This document shows positions 22,764 through 34,365 of a DNA stretch of 64,000 nt, in pieces; positions within the stretch are counted from its first letter, which is position 1; each line of letters begins with the position of its first letter. A program made the position numbers and the translations under genes. Where the stretch lies: positions 1,116,001-1,180,000 of the forward strand of contig OX463844.1 in NCBI GenBank assembly GCA_949825065.1, in the 5' to 3' direction. The notes beneath the pieces were generated by a model, which searched no databases, had not been told where the DNA came from, and saw only the letters and a list, made by a program, of their open reading frames with translations. The DNA comes from Odontocerum albicorne. Lineage: Eukaryota > Arthropoda > Insecta > Trichoptera > Odontoceridae.

Positions 22764-22849
22764 TTGACCATTTATTTTTATTGTTATTAAAAATAATTGA
22801 CGTAATTCAAACAAAGAGATGAAATGAATATGGCGATGGTGCATTTTTT

Positions 22850-23290
22850 TCGAATGATACCCTTCTATTTATCCGAAATAATATTTTGAAAATATTTAAG
22901 ATAGTGGCCTGGATACAATATTATCTGGTCCCAGTAAGCCAGCCTTCAGGCTTAGAACTTCTGGATAAAGAACATAGCTCGAGGTTCGTCATTTAATTTG
23001 TTAGCAAAAATATTTCTCGGTGCGTGCAAATATTATTACCAGACTGGCATCTTTTTTTTATTAAAAAGTCTGGTAAAATAATTCATCTGGTAATAATATT
23101 CGCACGCGCCGAGCGGTAGTGCTGCCACCAACACGTTTAATGACGAACCGCGAGTTATGTGCCTTTTCCACAGATTACTAATCCGAAGGCTTGTTTACCT
23201 GGGCCAAAGACAATATTGTGTCCCGGCCACGCTCTTCTGTATGTGTTAAACACAATAATTCGGAAAAATTGAAGGGTAGCATACGAGAAA
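22850..23290. mobile_element. Long imperfect palindrome, about 440 bp
   Basis: The left arm reads GATACCCTTCTATTTATCCG, GTGGCCTGGATACAATATTA, GCTCGAGGTTCGTCATTTAA and AATATTATTACCAGAC. The reverse complement of the right arm reads the same order with scattered changes. The centre is near 23068. No coding capacity. Partial relatives lie near 11228, 30712 and 34366, so it is a dispersed foldback/MITE family. Confidence 0.8.
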
Positions 23291-23635
23291 ATAAATTATT
23301 CAGTTTGCCTGAAGCATAGTCATTCCTTATTCCTTTATTTTTAGTTCTTCCCCCATTTTAGGACTGCCCAGGACCATGAAGGGGAGAGGGAAAGGAGAAG
23401 GTTCCTTTGAATGTATTAAAATCTATTTAAGTTTAATATTTAATTTGTTGATTTCGTTAAAAAAATAAATTTTAATAAACAGTCTACACACCTTTTCTTT
23501 TTTTATATAAAAAAAAAACATAGTAAATTTGCATTGATAATTATGAGTTCTAAATAGTGCCGAAATATTTTAAGAACCACCCCTGAAGTGAAAATTCATC
23601 GAAAGAAGGGGTGAGTAAAAATCCGAAAGGGGAGT
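23291..23635. other. Non-coding stretch
   Basis: Contains a short G/A-rich patch near 23375-23400 and AT-rich sequence; nothing recognised. Confidence 0.4.
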
Positions 23636-23639
23636 TTAA

Positions 23640-23877
23640 CCCTTTAGGCACGTATGACGTGCACCGCACGCGCATCAAAACCAAAACTCCCCACAGGAAC
23701 GTATGACGTGCACCGTAAGCGCACCAGAAATCCCACACAAGTATGGACGAAAACAGTGCCCTGTTTTATCATCTATTTATATGAGCAATAGTTAAACGAT
23801 TTCGTTAAAAACGATCTCCATAAAAAAAAAACGTCCCTGGGATTGAAATTTTTTTTTAGAAATACGGGCCTGACGGG
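23640..23877. mobile_element. piggyBac-like MITE, 238 bp
   Basis: TTAA flanks both sides (23636-23639 and 23878-23881). The left end CCCTTTAGGCACG and the reversed right end CCCGTCAGGCCCG agree at 10 of 13 positions. Near the left end the motif CGTATGACGTGCACCG occurs twice (about 23649 and 23699), a subterminal direct repeat. TTAA duplication and CCC starts are typical of piggyBac-type elements. Confidence 0.6.
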
Positions 23878-23881
23878 TTAA

Positions 23882-24344
23882 GGGGGAATCTATCAGATAG
23901 AGATGTTTCAAGAAGAGATTCGGAAAAGGTTTGGGAGGACGCGATGGAAGGACATGTCCGGATCTCGCAGGCCACTTCATGAGACGTGACAGGATTGCTG
24001 ACATGAAAAATTTATTTATTGAGACTTTATACTGGCAAACATGGAGGGAGAAGTGTCAAATAAAGTTAAGGGTCCGAAATTAAAGAAGGAGCTCGCCAAC
24101 TTTGGCAAGTGCCATCATAAAAGTGACTTCCTGCACAAAATGACAAATAGTTTGAATGCAATCACACACATACATATTCTACGAGTTTTTTTATACTTTC
24201 ACAAATCTTCACAATTTAATATTTCCATTTTCAATTGTTTGCGAAACTGTATTTTGTTATAAAAGGGAGACTGTAAATTTTAAAAATAATAACGGGGGTC
24301 TTGCATATGAAATAAATATTTTTTAATAACAAATAAAACACCTC
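23882..24344. other. Non-coding stretch with short open frame
   Basis: A 73-codon frame at 24041-24262 begins MEGEVSNKVKGPKLKKELAN and looks protein-like for about 35 codons before becoming low-complexity. I do not recognise it; it may be a relic. Confidence 0.3.
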
Positions 24345-24545
24345 AGTGGCCTAGTTGGTAAGACGCTTGTATCCCACGATTGGGTTCGATTGCACTTGGA
24401 ACCCAGATTTAAAAAAAAAACGTTTTCACTTCAAGGCTTCATTAACATATTTTTGGATTGTTGGAAGAGATTACCAAATTGCAATAAATTCCCTTGATAA
24501 CTGAGATTTTGGTTGTACTGCATACAATAAAAGTGTAATACAATA
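24345..24545 (+). mobile_element. tRNA-derived SINE copy
   Basis: A box TGGCCTAGTTGGTAAGACGC and B box GGGTTCGATTGCACTTGG, a body with TTCACTTCAAGGCTTCATTA, and a tail TTGTTGGAAGAGATTACC ... GCAATAAATTCCC ... GGTTGTACTGCATACAAT. The best-preserved plus-strand SINE in the window. Confidence 0.75.
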
Positions 24546-24633
24546 CAAAAAACACCTCGATCTGGAGGCTGTGGATTTGATTCCCGTTTATATTTAATTA
24601 TTTTAAACAGAGTTTCAGTCTGGCTTTAAAAGG
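24546..24633 (+). mobile_element. Truncated SINE copy leading into a satellite
   Basis: Contains GGAGGCTGTGGATTTGATTC (B-box region) and a body ending TCTGGCTTTAAAAGGC. The 23-bp array starts there, where other copies read AAGGCCTCTTAAACAT. The SINE 3' half is missing. Confidence 0.6.
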
Positions 24634-26539
24634 CAAACCGTGGAGTATTAGTATAACAAACCGTGGAGTATTAGTATAACAAACCGTGGAGTATTAGTAT
24701 AGAAAACCGTGGAGTATTAGTATTACAAACCGTGGAGTATTAGTATAACAAACCGTGGAGTATTAGTATAACAAACCGTGGTGTATTAGTATAACAAACC
24801 GTGGAGTATTAGTATAACAAACCGTGGAGTATTAGTAAAATAAACCGTGGAGTATTAGTATAACAAACCGTGGAGTATTAGTATAACAAACCGTGGAGTA
24901 TTAGTATAACAAACCGTGGAGTATTAGTATAACAAACCGTCGAGTATTAGTATAACAAACCGTGGAGTATTAGTATAACAAACCATGGAGTATTAGTAAA
25001 ATAAACCGTGGAGTATTAGTATAACAAACCGTGGAGTATTAGTATAACAAACCGTGGAGTATTAGTATAACAAACCGTGGAGTATTAGTATAGAAAACCG
25101 TGGAGTATTAGTATTACAAACCGTGGAGTATTAGTATAACAAACCGTAGAGTATTAGTATAACAAACCGTGGAGTATTAGTAAACCAAACCGTGGAGTAT
25201 TAGTATAACAAACCGTGGAGTATTAGTAAAATAAACCGTGGAGTATTAGTATAACAAACCGTGTAGTATTAGTATAACAAACCGTGGAGTATTAGTATAA
25301 CAAACCGTGAAGTATTAGTAAAACAAACCGTAGAGTATTAGTATAGAAAACCGTGGAGTATTAGTATTACAAACCGTGGAGTATTAGTAAAACAAACCGT
25401 GGAGTATTAGTATAACAAACCGTGGAGTATTAGTATAACAAACCGTGGAGTATTAGTATAACAAACCGTGGAGTATTAGTATAACAAACCGTGGAGTATT
25501 AGTAAAATAAACCGTGGAGTATTAGTATAACAAACCGTGGGGTATTAGTATAACAAACCGTGGAGTATTAGTATAACAAACCGTGGAGTATTAGTATAAC
25601 AAACCGTGGAGTATTAGTATAACAAACCGTGGAGTATTAGTATAACAAACCGTGGAGTATTAGTATTACAAACCGTGGAGTATTAGTATAACAAACCGTG
25701 GAGTATTAGTATAACAAACCGTGGAGTATTAGTATAACAAACCGTGGAGTATTAGTATAACAAACCGTGGAGTATTAGTATAACAAACCGTGGAGTATTA
25801 GTATAACAAACCGTGGAGTATTAGTATAACAAACCGTGGAGTATTAGTATTACAAACCGTGGAGTATTAGTATAACAAACCGTGGAGTATTAGTATAACA
25901 AACCGTGGAGTATTAGTATAACAAACCGTGGAGTATTAGTATAACAAACCGTGGAGTATTAGTATAACAAACCGTGGAGTATTAGTATAACAAACCGTGG
26001 AGTATTAGTATAACAAACCGTGGAGTATTAGTATAACAAACCGTGGAGTATTAGTATAACAAACCGTGGAGTATTAGTAAAACAAACCGTGGAGTATTAG
26101 TATAACAAACCGTGGAGTATTAGTATAGCAAACCGTGGAGTATTAGTATAACAAACCGTGGAGTATTAGTATAACAAACCGTGGAGTATTAGTATAGCAA
26201 ACCGTGGAGTACTAGTATAACAAACCGTGGAGTATTAGTAAAGTCAACCGTGGAGTATTAGTATAACAAACCGTGGAGTATTAGTATAACAAACCGTGGA
26301 GTATTAGTATAACAAACCGTGGAGTATTAGTATAGCAAACCGTGGAGTATTAGTATAACAAACCGTGGAGTATTAGTATAACAAACCGTGTAGTGTTAGT
26401 ATAACAAAGCGTGGAGTATTCGTATAACAAACCGTGGAGTATTAGTATAACAAACCGTGGAGTATTAGTATAGCAAACCGTGGAGTATTAGTATAACAAA
26501 CCGTGGAGTATTAGTAAAAGCAAACCGTGGAGTATTAGT
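24634..26539. repeat. 23-bp satellite array, about 83 copies
   Basis: The unit is AAACCGTGGAGTATTAGTAT plus AAC. The array is unbroken for about 1.9 kb. Variation is concentrated in the last positions (AAAATA, ATTAC, ATAGA, ATAGC in place of ATAAC), and some variants recur in the same order, pointing to block duplication. The right part (about 25560-26060) is nearly uniform. It starts inside a SINE body. No unique spacers separate units, so it is not CRISPR-like. Confidence 0.97.
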
Positions 26540-26722
26540 TACAATGCTAAAGACATGCATTATGTGAATTTAAAGAACTGCTTTATTAGTCAAGGCCAAA
26601 TGGCAAATTTTTGTTCTAAATAGTAAAACAATCAGCTGAAACACACCCTTACACATTGTTGAATTCCACACCCAAGGTTTGGATCAGTCGTTACCTCATA
26701 TGCCTATGTGGAAACCTTCAAA

Positions 26723-26928
26723 ATATTCATCTCCTTCTTGTAAATAGCACGACAAAATCTTCATGTCCTTCTTGTAAATAGCACGACAAAATCTTCATGT
26801 CCTTCTTGTAAATAGCACGACAAAATCTTCATGTCCTTCTTGTAAATAGCACGACAAAATCTTCATGTCCTTCTTGTAAATAGCACGACAAAATCTTCAT
26901 GTCCTTCTTGTAAATAGCACGACAAAAA
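26723..26928. repeat. 34-bp minisatellite, 6 copies
   Basis: Unit CTTCATGTCCTTCTTGTAAA plus TAGCACGACAAAAT, nearly identical in all copies. Confidence 0.93.
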
Positions 26929-26944
26929 AGAGACAAAAAAAGCA

Positions 26945-27130
26945 TGGAGCTCATTTGGACGTTTGAACAACGTCTTCAAAAATTGTCTCCCAATATCTTT
27001 GAAGCAAAAGGTCTATAACCAGTGTATTATCCCAATACTTACGTATAGCTGCAAGATATCGACGCTCACAGAAAATTACACACAAAAGCTCCAGACCGCA
27101 CAAAGGGACATGGAGGGATGCATGTTGAGA
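26945..27130 (+). pseudogene. RTE-like LINE fragment
   Basis: Nucleotide match to 56590-56765: GAGCTCATTTGGACGTTTGA, then TCTCCCAATATCTTTGAAGC, CCAGTGTATTATCCC and CACAAAAGCTCCAGACCGCA. The equivalent protein region is FGRLN-IFK ... LPISLKRRVYNQCILPVLTY. This copy is frame-damaged and ends where mariner sequence starts. Confidence 0.75.
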
Positions 27131-27735
27131 TGCACGTGAAAAAGAGACAAACACACGTTTTTACACCATTTAGTGACCGGAGACGAAAAGTGGGTCCTAT
27201 ATTCGAACCAACGACGTATGGTAAACGCCAATGGCTTTCAAAGGGACATGTAGCAAAACCGATCCTTCGACCGGGTCTAACTGAAAAAAAAAATGCTTTT
27301 GAGTGTATGGTGGGTTGCAAAAGGCATAATTTATCACGAAGACCTTCCTTCCGGTTAAACAATTACGAGTGAAGTATACTGTGCCCAACTTAAAATTTAA
27401 ATGCATAAATAAGGATATAGATACCTGGTTTTTTCAATCGACATTCAATTTTATTGCAACACGACAACGCCCGACCCCATACATCAAAGATGACTGAAAA
27501 TAAAATAAAGGAGCTTGGATGGAAAACTTTTCTTCACCCACCATATACTATAGTCCCGATTTGGCTCCTTCAGATTATCATTTATTTAGATCTATGCAGC
27601 ACTATTTAGCTGGAAAAAAAAATCGCACTTTAGAATATTTTGCATCCAAATCTACTAAATTTTATTCTGACGGCTTTAAAAATGTGTAAAACAGATGGAA
27701 GAAGGTTGTATCTACTGAGGGAGAATTATATCGAC
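27131..27735 (+). mobile_element. 5'-truncated mariner between two LINE pieces
   Basis: Reading across frameshifts: FLHHLVTGDEKWVLYSNQRR (first catalytic block), a decayed HDNARPHTSK region (near 27455-27490), YYSPDLAPSDYHLFRSMQHY with LAGK (27548-27620), and the C-terminus FASKSTKFYSDG, then RWKKVVSTEGEL. All three catalytic regions are represented but the frame is broken several times. No terminal repeats were found. The join to the LINE at each end is abrupt. Confidence 0.8.
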
Positions 27736-28503
27736 GTAATAAGAAATCTTAACAAACAAGAGGCCTTAACAACTATGGAAAGCATTCTTCAAAATAACTA
27801 CAGTATGAAGATAAATAAAGACAAAACAAAGCTGCTGACTGTAGGCCGAGCGCAGCACCAGATGAGAATAGTGATGTCGGGTAAACCACTAAAGAACACC
27901 GAGGAGTTTGTCTACCTCGGGAGCAAAATAACACGGGACGGTCGGTCCAAGAGCGAGGTCGACAGCCGTATATATCAGGCTAGACTTGCATTTAATAAAA
28001 GGTCGAAAATAATAGAATCAAATAATATAGACCTAAAACTGAGAATACTCCTCATCAAGACCTATGTATGGAGTATCTTGATGTACGGCTGCGAGACATG
28101 GTGCCTATCCGAAAGAGATAGACGAAGACTAGAGGCTTTTGAGATGTGGTCCTATAGAAGACTATTAGGAATTTCCTGGAGAGACCGCATCACAAATGAA
28201 GAGGTTCTCCAACGAATCGAAGGAGGAAGGCACCTGCTCAGGATCCTGTCCGAAAGGCGTGCAAGATGGATCGGTCATATGATACGACAAGAGGGCCTCT
28301 CGCATGCCATAATGGAGGGTATGACCGAGGGGACAAACTCTAGGGGACGTCCACGCCGAGAGTACCTGGAGGACCTGTTGGTGGACGTGCGCTGCTCAAC
28401 ATATACAGACTTAAAAAGAGCCGCACAGGACAGGGGGGGAATGGAGGAGAAGAGTTCAAATTGCTGCAAACCAGTCTTAGGACTGCAACCACGGAAGGAA
28501 TAA
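27736..28503 (+). pseudogene. LINE reverse-transcriptase C-terminal fragment
   Basis: From about 27745 the frame reads RNLNKQEALTTMESILQNNY, SMKINKDKTKLLTVGRAQHQ, EFVYLGSKITRDGRS, LLIKTYVWSILMYGCETWCL, LEAFEMWSYRRLLGISWRDR, RARWIGHMIRQEGL and SRGRPRREYLEDLL. YLGS-IT-DG, MYGCETW and RRLL-ISW-D are standard post-polymerase motifs of RTE/CR1-like LINEs. The open frame extends upstream to 27640, but its first 30 or so codons are mariner DNA in the wrong frame. A second copy is at 37952-38340. Confidence 0.85.
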
Positions 28504-28620
28504 GAAAATACATTTTTTTCAATTACCTCTTTCATTTAAAAAAAAACGACATTTTAGTCCGGACAACCTAATATAAAGTACAAATATAAAATTTTGAGGA
28601 TCACTGATTTCGGTGACTGA

Positions 28621-28980
28621 TTGAACGACCGACTAAAGAATCGAAATATTATTTTTCGAGAGAAAAATAAAAGTAGGACGTCGATCATCCAAAAGAAGCG
28701 CAAATATCTCAAAGGGACGGGCTTATATGGACCTCATCAATGTGACAATCTCAAAGGTGACACTCGGTATCACCATATAATATTTCCCTCCTGGGCGCTG
28801 GGCTGCCTGGCCGATGTCTCATCACAGCAGGGCCGTACTATATCTGATATTTTACATTTTATTAAAAGCTCCAAAAAAAAGCTCAAACGTTTGGAACTAA
28901 AGTGTTGTATTAAGGATTCACAATTATGTCAAAGTGTTATAAATATGTGTATAATAAATTTAAAAAAAAAAGATGCGTGA
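28621..28980 (+). pseudogene. Probable LINE ORF2 C-terminal knuckle region
   Basis: A 119-codon frame includes GTGLYGPHQCDNLKGDTRYH, HIIFPSWALGCLADVSSQQG and RTISDILHFIKSSKKK. The spacing C..C...D...H.IIF..(C/S).AL and the closing IL.FI resemble the cysteine/histidine knuckle at the end of jockey/I/R1-type LINE proteins. The cysteine normally after IIF is missing. The fit is by eye; an unrelated frame is possible. Confidence 0.45.
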
Positions 28981-29600
28981 GACTCTCGCACTGTAGTGAA
29001 ACTTTTCTACCTCCTAGGAAAAGTTGATTTTATGCATTGCTTTTTTGCATTCGTTTACGATTTTTATTTTTTTTAGGATTAGGAAAAGGTTATGTGGAAT
29101 TTAATTCAAGAAAATCTATCTTAATTCAACAAAAAAAGATTCTTTTTTTTATTTTTAATAATTAATGATAATAATTTTAATAATAAATGATAATTGTAAT
29201 ACTAATATAATACACTTAATAATGTTAAATTATTTTTTAATATTAAATGTATTAATATTTTTATGCTATTATTAATTATTAAGTGAATTATTTTATAGTA
29301 AATATGCATATTATTATAATTATCTATTAAATAAATATTGAATAAAATAGAACAAAATAATTTGACATAAAATAAAATTAATAATTATTAAATATATTAA
29401 TATAAAAATATAAATAATAATAATTTTAATTATAATTTTAATAATAATATAATACACTTAATAATATTAATAATAAATAATCATTAATATTAAAATAATT
29501 AATAATAATATAATACACCGTTTCACTTTTCGTGACGTTCAGGCCAATTTGCCCTACCGCGTATAATAGAAGTTTCACTTCAAAACAGTTGGAAATACTT
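28981..29600. repeat. AT-only low-complexity tract
   Basis: About 29090-29520 is almost pure A/T built from TAATAATAT, AATTAATAAT and TAATACACTTA words. No genes. Confidence 0.85.
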
Positions 29601-29880
29601 CAAGAATATTTTTTTTATTATTTATTTACTTACCAACCATAACGAAATTTCTCGGTCTGGGTAAGCGCATTTACCAAGTACCAGACATTCCTTTCTCGAT
29701 ATATATCCTACAATTTCTCTGACTTTCTATATTTGCTTCTTTCAAAACATAATTCACTTAATCCAACTGTACTTTTCTTGGTATATCTCTACCACGCTTA
29801 ACCACTCAAATTCGCACTACCATATATATTTGATTTGTTAGTACCACGTGTAACCGCTACGAATCATGTCCAGTTATATC
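29601..29880 (-). pseudogene. LINE tail, family A copy
   Basis: Contains CTACAATTTCTCTGACTTTC, TTCTTTCAAAACATAATTCA and CCAACTGTACTTTTCTTGGT. These match the minus-strand LINE tails at 36140, 41460, 46740 and 60950. In the best copy they translate to LRWSGHVERINEERLTK and an RGRP-rich end. Decayed, without an open frame. Confidence 0.6.
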
Positions 29881-31599
29881 AGTGTGTGTTGTTATTAACA
29901 ACTAATGTTTGATGCTAATGTTTGATAACAACTAATGTTTGATGTTATTAACAACTAATGTTCCCATAGCAAATTAACAGTGATTTGACACCAAAGCATC
30001 TTGCTAGGGGTATTTTAAAACTTATTTTTTCTATCACTGGTTCCACTCCAGGGCTTTCTGGGGTCACTTTCCATCGGTACATTTGGTAATCTTCTCCGCT
30101 CAGTTCCACCTCCGAGTAGAAACCCTCTCAGCGATATATACGATATATATTTTTTGTAAAACTAAATATAACGTTACAAAAATATGCTATATTCAAGTGC
30201 ACTTATCTGACAGGAATGTCATTGTGAGTGTTTTTTTTTTAATTATAACACCTTGATAAAAAAAATAAACCATAGACACAAAGAAATAATCAATCCAACG
30301 TTAAGCTATCCCTCGTAATCGATTATGATTGTCAGTCATCCTATTAATGGAACATGACTGCATGTATTGGTTCATTGTATGCATGCTGTTGCATTCAGCA
30401 ATTACACAGTCTTGACAAACTAACATGATCAACAGATCAAATCTTCTGCAGTCCTTCGTTAAGCTGTTCAATAAAGCATTTGTTGTGTTATTTAATACAA
30501 TAGTACTAAAAGAAATTGTGACAAGCAACACAAATCCGAAAAAAAGACATACACGTTAGTATCAAACAATCTACGACTAAAACCAGACAGGAAGTAAATC
30601 GATCTAGAATCGAGCTGAGACTCTTACTGGCTTAGCATGAATGCTTACTGTTAGACAACTACCGGTGATCCATAAAATGAACTTAAAACATCCCTTATTT
30701 ACATTACATTGAAGAGCCTGGTTGGGAGACAGTATTGTCTTTAGCCCGAAGCATTGAGCCTTCAGTGTTAAAACTACTGGAGTAAGTGCGTTACTTATAG
30801 TTCGTCATAGCACGCGTTAATAATACCACCTAACTCGTAAACAGTCAACAACATTCATACACGTTAAACGAGTGTAAATTTTGTTGGCAGATCAAATTTT
30901 AAGTCATACAGGGACACATTTGTTTGGGAATAACATTGGAAATCGAACCTAAAGTCCCAATATTGAAATCAATCGTTTTATCAACCATGTCACAGAAGTC
31001 ATCAACGTTCAACATCGTTCTTTGATTGCAAGGGATTTCAATCATATAAACAGGAGTAAAAAAATTTGTTTTCACACACGGGGGCCAGAAACTCTGGCGC
31101 CGCTTCTGCCTCAACCCCCCTGGACCCGTGGGCTCTCTAGGCCGGCCGTCACGTGCCAACTCACGCTGATAAAAAATGCAGCCTGAAAATTTTGTGATAA
31201 AATCTGACCCTTTTAACCCTGGCTATATACAGATAAGTTAGGGCCGCTTTGGCCACGGTTACGTGTTAAAAACGCAAATCCGATAAATTATTGATCAGAG
31301 ATCACGGAGAGCGCTTGATCCCAGAATTTGCGTGAATCGAACATAATTTAAGAGTTACCGGGGCCCGTACTATATTCGTGCCTCCGACTTCAGCCCTCAA
31401 CCCTCAAGTGGTTTGCTTCTCGTTATGTTTATGGGTTAAGGGAGGGTCACGGTCAAAAGGATATTAAAATTAATTATTTTTGCGAATTTATATTCATGCA
31501 TAATGGACAACGCTGAGTAAGCAAGCTGAAAAAGAGAGTTGGATTAAATATTCACCTGAAACAACAAATTATTTACAAATAACCTTAATACTAAAAATT
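29881..31599. other. Mostly unassigned stretch
   Basis: A short imperfect repeat (ACAACTAATGTTTGATG) is at 29895-29965. About 30570-30670 may be a minus-strand SINE head. About 30712-30815 resembles an arm of the 22850 palindrome (GCCTGGTTGGGAGACAGTAT ... AGTTCGTCAT). About 31075-31160 and 31230-31400 are locally GC-rich. The short frames show no family. Confidence 0.4.
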
Positions 31600-32045
31600 A
31601 TAAAATCAGAAAGAAGTATTCAAATGGTTCAGTTACGTTGAAAGAATGGACGATAAAATATTAAAATAATCATTAAAACATGTTGATGAATCAGAAAAAT
31701 AAGTTATACATTAAATATTAATAAGGAGTGGATGAATATGAAACGTATATTGGTGGCTACAGCAAAAGAAGACTGTGGCACTGCACAAGTTGGATGTAAA
31801 CAAATAGATTTATGATGAGATAAGAAAGTTAAGAACTACGTGAAAGAGAAAAATAGGGCATGAAGAGTATTAACACTCGAGTGTTTAATAATTTTAAATA
31901 AAAAAATGTAGAAGTCAGATAAATCGTAGGAGCTGTATGAGGTCTATGGGTGGAGAGGAGGCAAAATATGTGTGTCGCGATAAGAAATTCTAGCGCTCTC
32001 TCTTTTCTGTCTTCTTCAACAGGAAGAGGGTGTGATGGCATGTAT
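31600..32045 (+). pseudogene. LINE tail, family A, plus-strand copy
   Basis: A frame near 31618 reads FKWFSYVERMDDKILK, matching the -W-GHVER--..RL- motif of the family. Later sequence (GTAGAAGTCAGATAAATCGT, GGAGCTGTATGAGG, CAACAGGAAGAGGGTGTGAT) is the complement of the minus-strand copies. Confidence 0.6.
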
Positions 32046-32250
32046 GAAATTGTTTATTGAAGTAATTATGTACCATTTTGATGAATCTACAAAAAGAAAG
32101 GTATAAAAAAAAGGAAGAAAGCATGAATGGTGAGGTAAATATAAGAATATTTTAGAAGAACGTTAGTAAAATGTTAGGAAAAAAAGAACGCGTGGTATAA
32201 GTGTAATTAAAGGTAATAATAAAAGGGTTTTGTCGAAAGAAAGAACAGTC

Positions 32251-32585
32251 AACTGAAGATGAAGTTATACTTCAGTCATCTGAAGATGAAGTTATATTTC
32301 AGTCAACTACAGATGAAGTTATATTTCAGTCAATTGAAGATGAAGTTATGTTTCGAAGATGAAGCTATATTTCAGTTAACTGAAGATGAGGTTTCATTTC
32401 GAAAATTAAGTTATATTTCAGTCAACTGAAGATGAAGTTATATTTCGAAGATGAAGTTATATTTTAGTCAACTGAAGATGAAGTTATATTCCTAAGATGA
32501 AGTTATATTTTAGTCAACTGAAGATGAAGTTATATTTTGAATATGAAGTTATATTTCAGACCACTGAAGATGAAGTTATATTTCG
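32251..32585. repeat. Mixed 27/19-bp minisatellite
   Basis: Units TCAGTCAACTGAAGATGAAG plus TTATATT alternate with a shorter form lacking CAGTCAAC (TTCGAAGATGAAGTTATATT). About 14 units in total. Confidence 0.88.
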
Positions 32586-32706
32586 AAGAAATGTACAAAA
32601 TTGGTGATAGTATTGAAAACAATTAAAAATGATACACTTGTAAAGTTGAAAATGACGAATGTTTGAAAATTCGAACGAGATAAGTCTAGAAGTAAGAATC
32701 AAACTG

Positions 32707-32972
32707 CATTAGGTATGACATCACACGGTCTGCTGCTGAATAAAGTAGCGATCATTATACACTGCACAAATTCCATTAGGTATGACATCAAACGGTCTGC
32801 TGCTGAATAAAGTAGCGATCATTATACACTGCACAACCTCCATTAGGTATGACATCACATGGTCTGCTGCTGAATAAAGTAGCGATCATTATACACTGCA
32901 CAAACTCCATTAGGTATGACATCACACGGTCTGCTGCTGAATAAAGTAGCGATCATTATACATTACACAATC
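32707..32972. repeat. 67-bp tandem repeat, 4 copies
   Basis: Units start at 32707, 32774, 32841 and 32908 with CATTAGGTATGACATCA, followed by GGTCTGCTGCTGAATAAAGT and AGCGATCATTATACA. They are almost identical, so the amplification is recent. Confidence 0.95.
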
Positions 32973-33349
32973 CGAAAAAAAAATCAATTTTATCCAACTG
33001 ATCTTTATTGCAAATTTATATCATTTCTGAAAATAATTGCACCGAAATTGTTTGCATCCCATAAAATTTAGTTCCGACTGATATGGAATTTTCATTGAAG
33101 CGAAAATTTTTTTTTAATCATTCTCGCATATTCCATCACCATCAACGAGTCGCATGGAAAAACATTCGAGTATGTCAGCGCTAGCCTGCAGACCACGGTT
33201 TTTCCACACAGCCAATTCTAATTTTGATTATTACAATTAAGATTTCCAGGTCAGGGGAAAGTTCAGATAACAAAGACACTCACAACTATATCTTCTAGAA
33301 GACGAACGTTATTTAAAAGGAATGTGGTATTCAATGGGGTGTGTCTGAA
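32973..33349. other. Non-coding stretch
   Basis: Nothing recognised. Confidence 0.4.
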
Positions 33350-33725
33350 ATGTAAATGGGAATGAATCAAGATTTTTTTTCTCTCAGTTTTTTCTTCATT
33401 TTTTTTTGCTGACAGTTAACCATAGATGGTATTTGATGGTTAACTTTATATTTTTTTTCCTGCCAAATATTAATTTATTTGTTTCTTTTTTCTTAGTCTA
33501 CGTCTACAAGGGTGTGGGATGAAAAAAAATCTGGTGTTCTTGTGGCCGGGCTCGTCCTATATTGGTGGGGTGTATCTTGGTCGGGGGATGATATGGGATG
33601 AGCCCAGATCTTTTGATAGCTTATCTTTCAAATTTATGTCCTGCTATTTGACGCGAGATATATATGTGCGATTTTGGCATGTTTTTATGTATGAGCGCAG
33701 TTGCTGCGAATAAACATATAATTAA
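33350..33725 (+). repeat. Dispersed repeat K, copy 2
   Basis: GCTGACAGTTAACCATAGAT, GGGTGTGGGATGAAAA, GGCCGGGCTCGTCCTATATT, GGTGGGGTGTATCTTGGTCG and GATGAGCCCAGATCTTTTGA match copy 1. It ends in AATAAA and a TAAA-rich tail. Confidence 0.65.
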
Positions 33726-34365
33726 TAAATAAATAATTATTAAGGCAAAGTTAGGAAATCAGATAACATTCATTTTTTATTTGTAATATGCATTTTCTTA
33801 CATTTTATTAATCACAACGTTTGGTGCGTCAGGCTCACCTGTATACTATATACTTGTAATATATTAACAAATTAATTATATTATAAAAGATATACACAAC
33901 GTCTTAAGATAGGCTAACTCCTTCTGTTATAGATATTGTACGAAGGAAGTAAATTTTAATTAATATCAAGCTCAAGTTGAAAAATTAACGATTTCATTTC
34001 AGGGATAAATATTTTGAGAACTTTATAAAATAATTCAACGTCAGGAATTACAAAAACTTTAAAGCGTAAACATTTAAATTATTTCTTGATTTAAATTAAA
34101 TCCATAAACGAAATGAATATCGTGTTTTTCGCTTAAGCTATCTTTTGATAATTCTAACTCTTATCCACATTTCCCTGGAAGTGCTGTTTGAGGCCGAGAT
34201 AAAGATATTTATTGTGTTGTTTTAGGATAAAATAATTTTATTTACACGGAATATCTCGCAGCTTACGGGGTTTGGTCCTCGCTGACCCCAACTTACTTTA
34301 AACGTATTAAACTTATCATCACAATACGGGTATTATCGTTTTAGACTAAGCCATTTCTTGTGTTA
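33726..34365. other. Non-coding stretch
   Basis: AT-rich; no gene, RNA or element recognised. Confidence 0.4.

Noticed and set aside
24634..26539. Looks at first like a CRISPR-type repeat array
   Set aside because: Units are directly contiguous with no unique spacers, and the surroundings are insect transposons.
27640..28503. 287-codon open frame as a gene
   Set aside because: It is a chimera of mariner DNA in the wrong frame and a LINE polymerase end.
31195..31400. Possible piggyBac-like end at TTAACCCTGG
   Set aside because: No matching opposite end with TTAA could be located.
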